Shown: one piece after another, positions 61,901 to 64,000 of the stretch | Layout: the number at the start of each line of letters is the position of its first letter | How positions within the stretch are numbered: position 1 is the stretch's first letter | From: Tetranychus cinnabarinus | Lineage: Eukaryota > Arthropoda > Arachnida > Trombidiformes > Tetranychidae | DNA length: 64,000 bases | Assembly: GCA_022266195.1 (NCBI GenBank) | Contig: WHVY01000001.1 | Location: forward strand, 22,506,001-22,570,000 | Reading direction: 5' to 3' | Program-made: the position numbers and the translations under genes | Notes under the pieces: model-generated | What the model saw: only the letters and a program-made list of their open reading frames with translations | What the model was told of the DNA's origin: nothing | Databases searched by the model: none

Positions 61901-64000
61901 ATTGCACGAAAAGCCCTGTGAATCTCCTGGCTCTTGTAGTTTTGAGGAAGATACATGTGGTTGGCATAATACTGGAACAGTTTCATGGCTTCGCAACTCC
62001 GGATCAACACCATCGCCTTATTCAGGACCAGATAAAGATTCAAGTGGTCAATTCGGATGGTATTTGTTTGTCGATGAAAGAGAATTGAAATACAATAATT
62101 CAGCACAGCTCGAGAGTGAACGCTTATCTATATCACCTGAGATTTGTCTAGTTTTTGATTATCATCTTTACTCTAAAGTTTCCAACCAAAGTGACATCGG
62201 TGCAATAATAGTTTTTATAAAAGAATCTGGCACCTTGAATAGAAAAATCGTAGATACCATTGCACCACCGAGCTCATCTAGGTGGATGAAACATTCTCTG
62301 AGTCTTACAAAGTTGCCACTTGAATATCGAATAATATTCAGGGCTGTTGGAGGAACAAGTGAATCTGGGGACATTGCAATCGATAATATTGAGTTATTAC
62401 CTGGTAATTGTTCAAACATTTCATCAAAAACGAACCCACAAAAGCTATTTGCTTGTAACTTTGACGATGGAACTCTTTGTGGTTCACGAATATCGAATAT
62501 GCAAATTTCTAATGGACTTTCAGCAACAACGAAGAAAGCTCCGGAAATCGACCACACGAATGGCACACAAAAAGGGAATTATTTGCTCAGTAAAGAATCT
62601 CAGTCTTTTATTTCGAAAGATATCAATTTTATAAACAATTCTAACGTTTGTTTCAAGTTTTATTATTTCATCGACTCGACAACTTTGTCGTCTTCAATCA
62701 AAGTAGTTCAAAAGGTTAATGGAAAATCTGAAACGCTATTGGTTATCTTTGATGATACGAGTCGAGCTTGGTTGGAAGTCGAGTTGGCTCTTCGTCTGAT
62801 GCAAAGTTCGGACACTTCAAGTATTGAAATACAAACTCAGTTGGATTCCCATGGACTAAGTACTATTGCCATTGATGACATTAGCATTTTTGAGGGATTT
62901 TGTTCATCCAAAAACACATTCTGTGATTTCGATTCAACCCGAAATTGTCAATTCTTGGATTATCCAGTTCAGATAATTGAACCTCAAATCATCAACACTC
63001 TTAACTGCAAAAATTGTGGTCCTCTGATTGACCACACTCTTGGAACACCAGTTGGTAAATATTTGCTCTTGAAAAACACTCTACATGATCCCATTCATTC
63101 AACCTGTTCATTTTCAATCAAGCAACAAACGAATTCCAAGTCTTCGTGTTTATCGTTTTGGTTTCAAATGTTTGGATTAATGAGTAAAACAATGCAGATC
63201 AGGGTTTATTCATCATCGCACGACAGTGACACAATCTTGTACAGAATTGAAGCCAATGTTTACAATCAATGGCGCAAAGTAGCACTCGATTATTCATCGA
63301 ATGGACCACACACTATTGAATTCACCTTCTATGGTTTGCACAAGAATGACTCATTAGGTTACATTGCTGTTGATGATATTCAGTTATCAGATCAATCATG
63401 CTCACCTAATGGAGTTGATTGTAACTTTGATTTTGGTAAATGTTCTTGGATAGATGCAAGTTCTGATAATGTTTGGGTCATAAGAACACCAAGTATTCGT
63501 TCAAATTATTATGAAGCTCCATCATTTGATGTTACCACTGGCTCTTACCATGGCTCATATTTATTACTCACTGGTAATGAAAATATTGATACCGATGACG
63601 AAGCAAAAATTGAGTCAATGCCGATTGCATTATCGAGTTTCAAATATACTTTGACGCTATCTGTTTTTTTCGGTGAATCTATATCGGATGAAAGCTATTT
63701 AACTTTTCAGTTAGTTTCGACATCATCCGATAGAACTTCATATTCCATCGACACAATAACACCATTATCCGTTCATTCAAAATCAGAATGGATTAAGGTC
63801 CACCTTCCTTTTGATTTACCATCAAACTCAACTTCGAATTACATCTTACAAGTTAATGGAAATGTTCGAGGTTCAAGTATAATTGCTATCGACGATATTG
63901 CCCTTGTAGAAGGATATTCTAATCAACAAGTGTTCGTTTGTGATGGATATGATGAGGTCATTCCTATTGATGCTGTTTGCGATTGGAAATCTGATTGTGT
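49964..64000 (+). CDS. Giant MAM / LDL-receptor class A repeat protein (partial, continues past right edge)
   Basis: Exons 49964-50030, 56117-56257 and 56317 to beyond 64000; at least 2630 residues, frame open to the edge. Exon 1 encodes a signal peptide (MIRLKICFTLKIYAIFLLVSIK) and ends in phase 1, fitting exon 2 exactly. I count about 15 MAM-type units, each starting like CDF-x5-C-x-W and ending IAIDDI-x(5-8)-C. Starts lie near 56156, 56670, 57160, 57670, 58150, 58630, 59271, 59797, 60459, 60958, 61470, 61936, 62454, 62920 and 63418. LDLa modules occur near 59178, 59698, 60358 and 63930, with the calcium-site pattern CDG-x2-DC-x5-DE-x2-C. The layout resembles MALRD1-type proteins (MAM and LDL-receptor class A domain-containing). 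Some MAM units (fourth, eighth) lack the first cysteines. Role likely extracellular adhesion or ligand binding; specific function unknown. Confidence 0.93.
51754..51949 (+). repeat. Direct repeat copy 1 in MAM intron 1
   Basis: Shares with 55811-56018 the blocks ATAAAACTTATCAAACGCAA, ATTATTAATTTATGCACAGCTT, TAATGCGAGGAAAACGAG and GATATTGTTAATGA in the same order, with diverged sequence between them. Confidence 0.8.
53099..54916 (-). CDS. Secreted His/Gly/Tyr-rich protein, nested in MAM intron 1
   Basis: Six exons on the minus strand: 54916-54905 (12 nt), 54761-54584, 54500-54319, 54042-53964, 53591-53465, 53264-53099; 744 nt, 247 residues, all phases consistent. MHLSIVAFALLVTLTLTEA is a signal peptide. 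The mature part is rich in His, Gly, Tyr, Lys, Asp and Ser, with loose repeats such as SYGKHDSSYGAHGHDDYG, KYGDHNSGSHG and HHGHHDEHGQHG. The tail is Pro/Tyr-rich (YNAPSNYEAPIPYD) and ends SSKYY. No cysteine-rich or enzymatic domain. Composition suggests a structural or metal-binding extracellular protein, for example of cuticle, silk or glue, but no family was recognised. A TATA-like element lies upstream at 55123. Confidence 0.85.
55123..55132 (-). promoter_or_regulatory. TATA box candidate for the nested His-rich gene
   Basis: The minus strand reads TATATAAAGG about 210 bases upstream of the ATG at 54916. This would place transcription start near 55095 and leave a leader of about 180 bases. 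Confidence 0.45.
55811..56018 (+). repeat. Direct repeat copy 2 in MAM intron 1
   Basis: Partner of 51754-51949, same orientation, just upstream of MAM exon 2. The pair brackets the nested gene and its promoter. Confidence 0.8.

Overview
This window is AT-rich animal DNA with GT-AG introns, many of them short. Every recognisable gene is metazoan: synapsin, ELP5, ZCCHC4, CIAO2B, mevalonate decarboxylase, collagen prolyl 4-hydroxylase alpha, NAA15, GTF3C3, a ClC-2-like channel, THOC3 and a MAM/LDLa protein. Short introns, compact gene spacing and the arthropod-like synapsin N-terminus suggest an arthropod, plausibly a mite. That placement is an inference. No bacterial or viral genes were seen.

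Layout. 1-10.3 kb is a compact block of small housekeeping genes: synapsin (-, runs off the left edge), ELP5 (-), ATP synthase epsilon (-), ZCCHC4 (+), a small putative mitochondrial membrane protein (+), CIAO2B (-), MVD (-) and a second small protein resembling the first (+). Divergent pairs share short intergenic intervals. 11.3-24.9 kb is one nine-exon prolyl 4-hydroxylase alpha gene. Its introns hold an antisense intronless RING-CH (MARCH-type) gene and a 911-bp inverted-repeat element with a tRNA-like box A/box B core. 25.0-49.3 kb is a rearranged region: two nearly identical NAA15 genes face opposite ways about 17 kb apart, with GTF3C3, the ClC channel and THOC3 between them. 50.0-64.0 kb is the start of a giant secreted or membrane-bound MAM/LDLa protein, open to the right edge. 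Its 6-kb first intron contains an antisense six-exon gene for a secreted His/Gly/Tyr-rich protein, flanked by a diverged ~200-bp direct repeat.

The most striking structure is the NAA15/GTF3C3 rearrangement. Both NAA15 copies end at the same novel junction, fused antisense to a piece of GTF3C3 exon 3. The right-hand copy is a circular permutation of the NAA15-GTF3C3 unit: its two ends correspond to the same point (about 28605) in the left locus. Both copies stop near the position where human NAA15 has roughly another 120 residues, next to a donor-like GTAAAT, so the duplicated unit appears to have lost the last coding exon.

The genes do not form one pathway. Several belong to mRNA/rRNA/tRNA production and protein modification (THOC3, ZCCHC4, GTF3C3, ELP5, NAA15). 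P4HA, the MAM/LDLa protein and the His-rich protein are extracellular or secretory. Exon boundaries were set by hand from splice signals and reading phase. Every multi-exon model below keeps frame across all junctions, except the unresolved synapsin 5' end.
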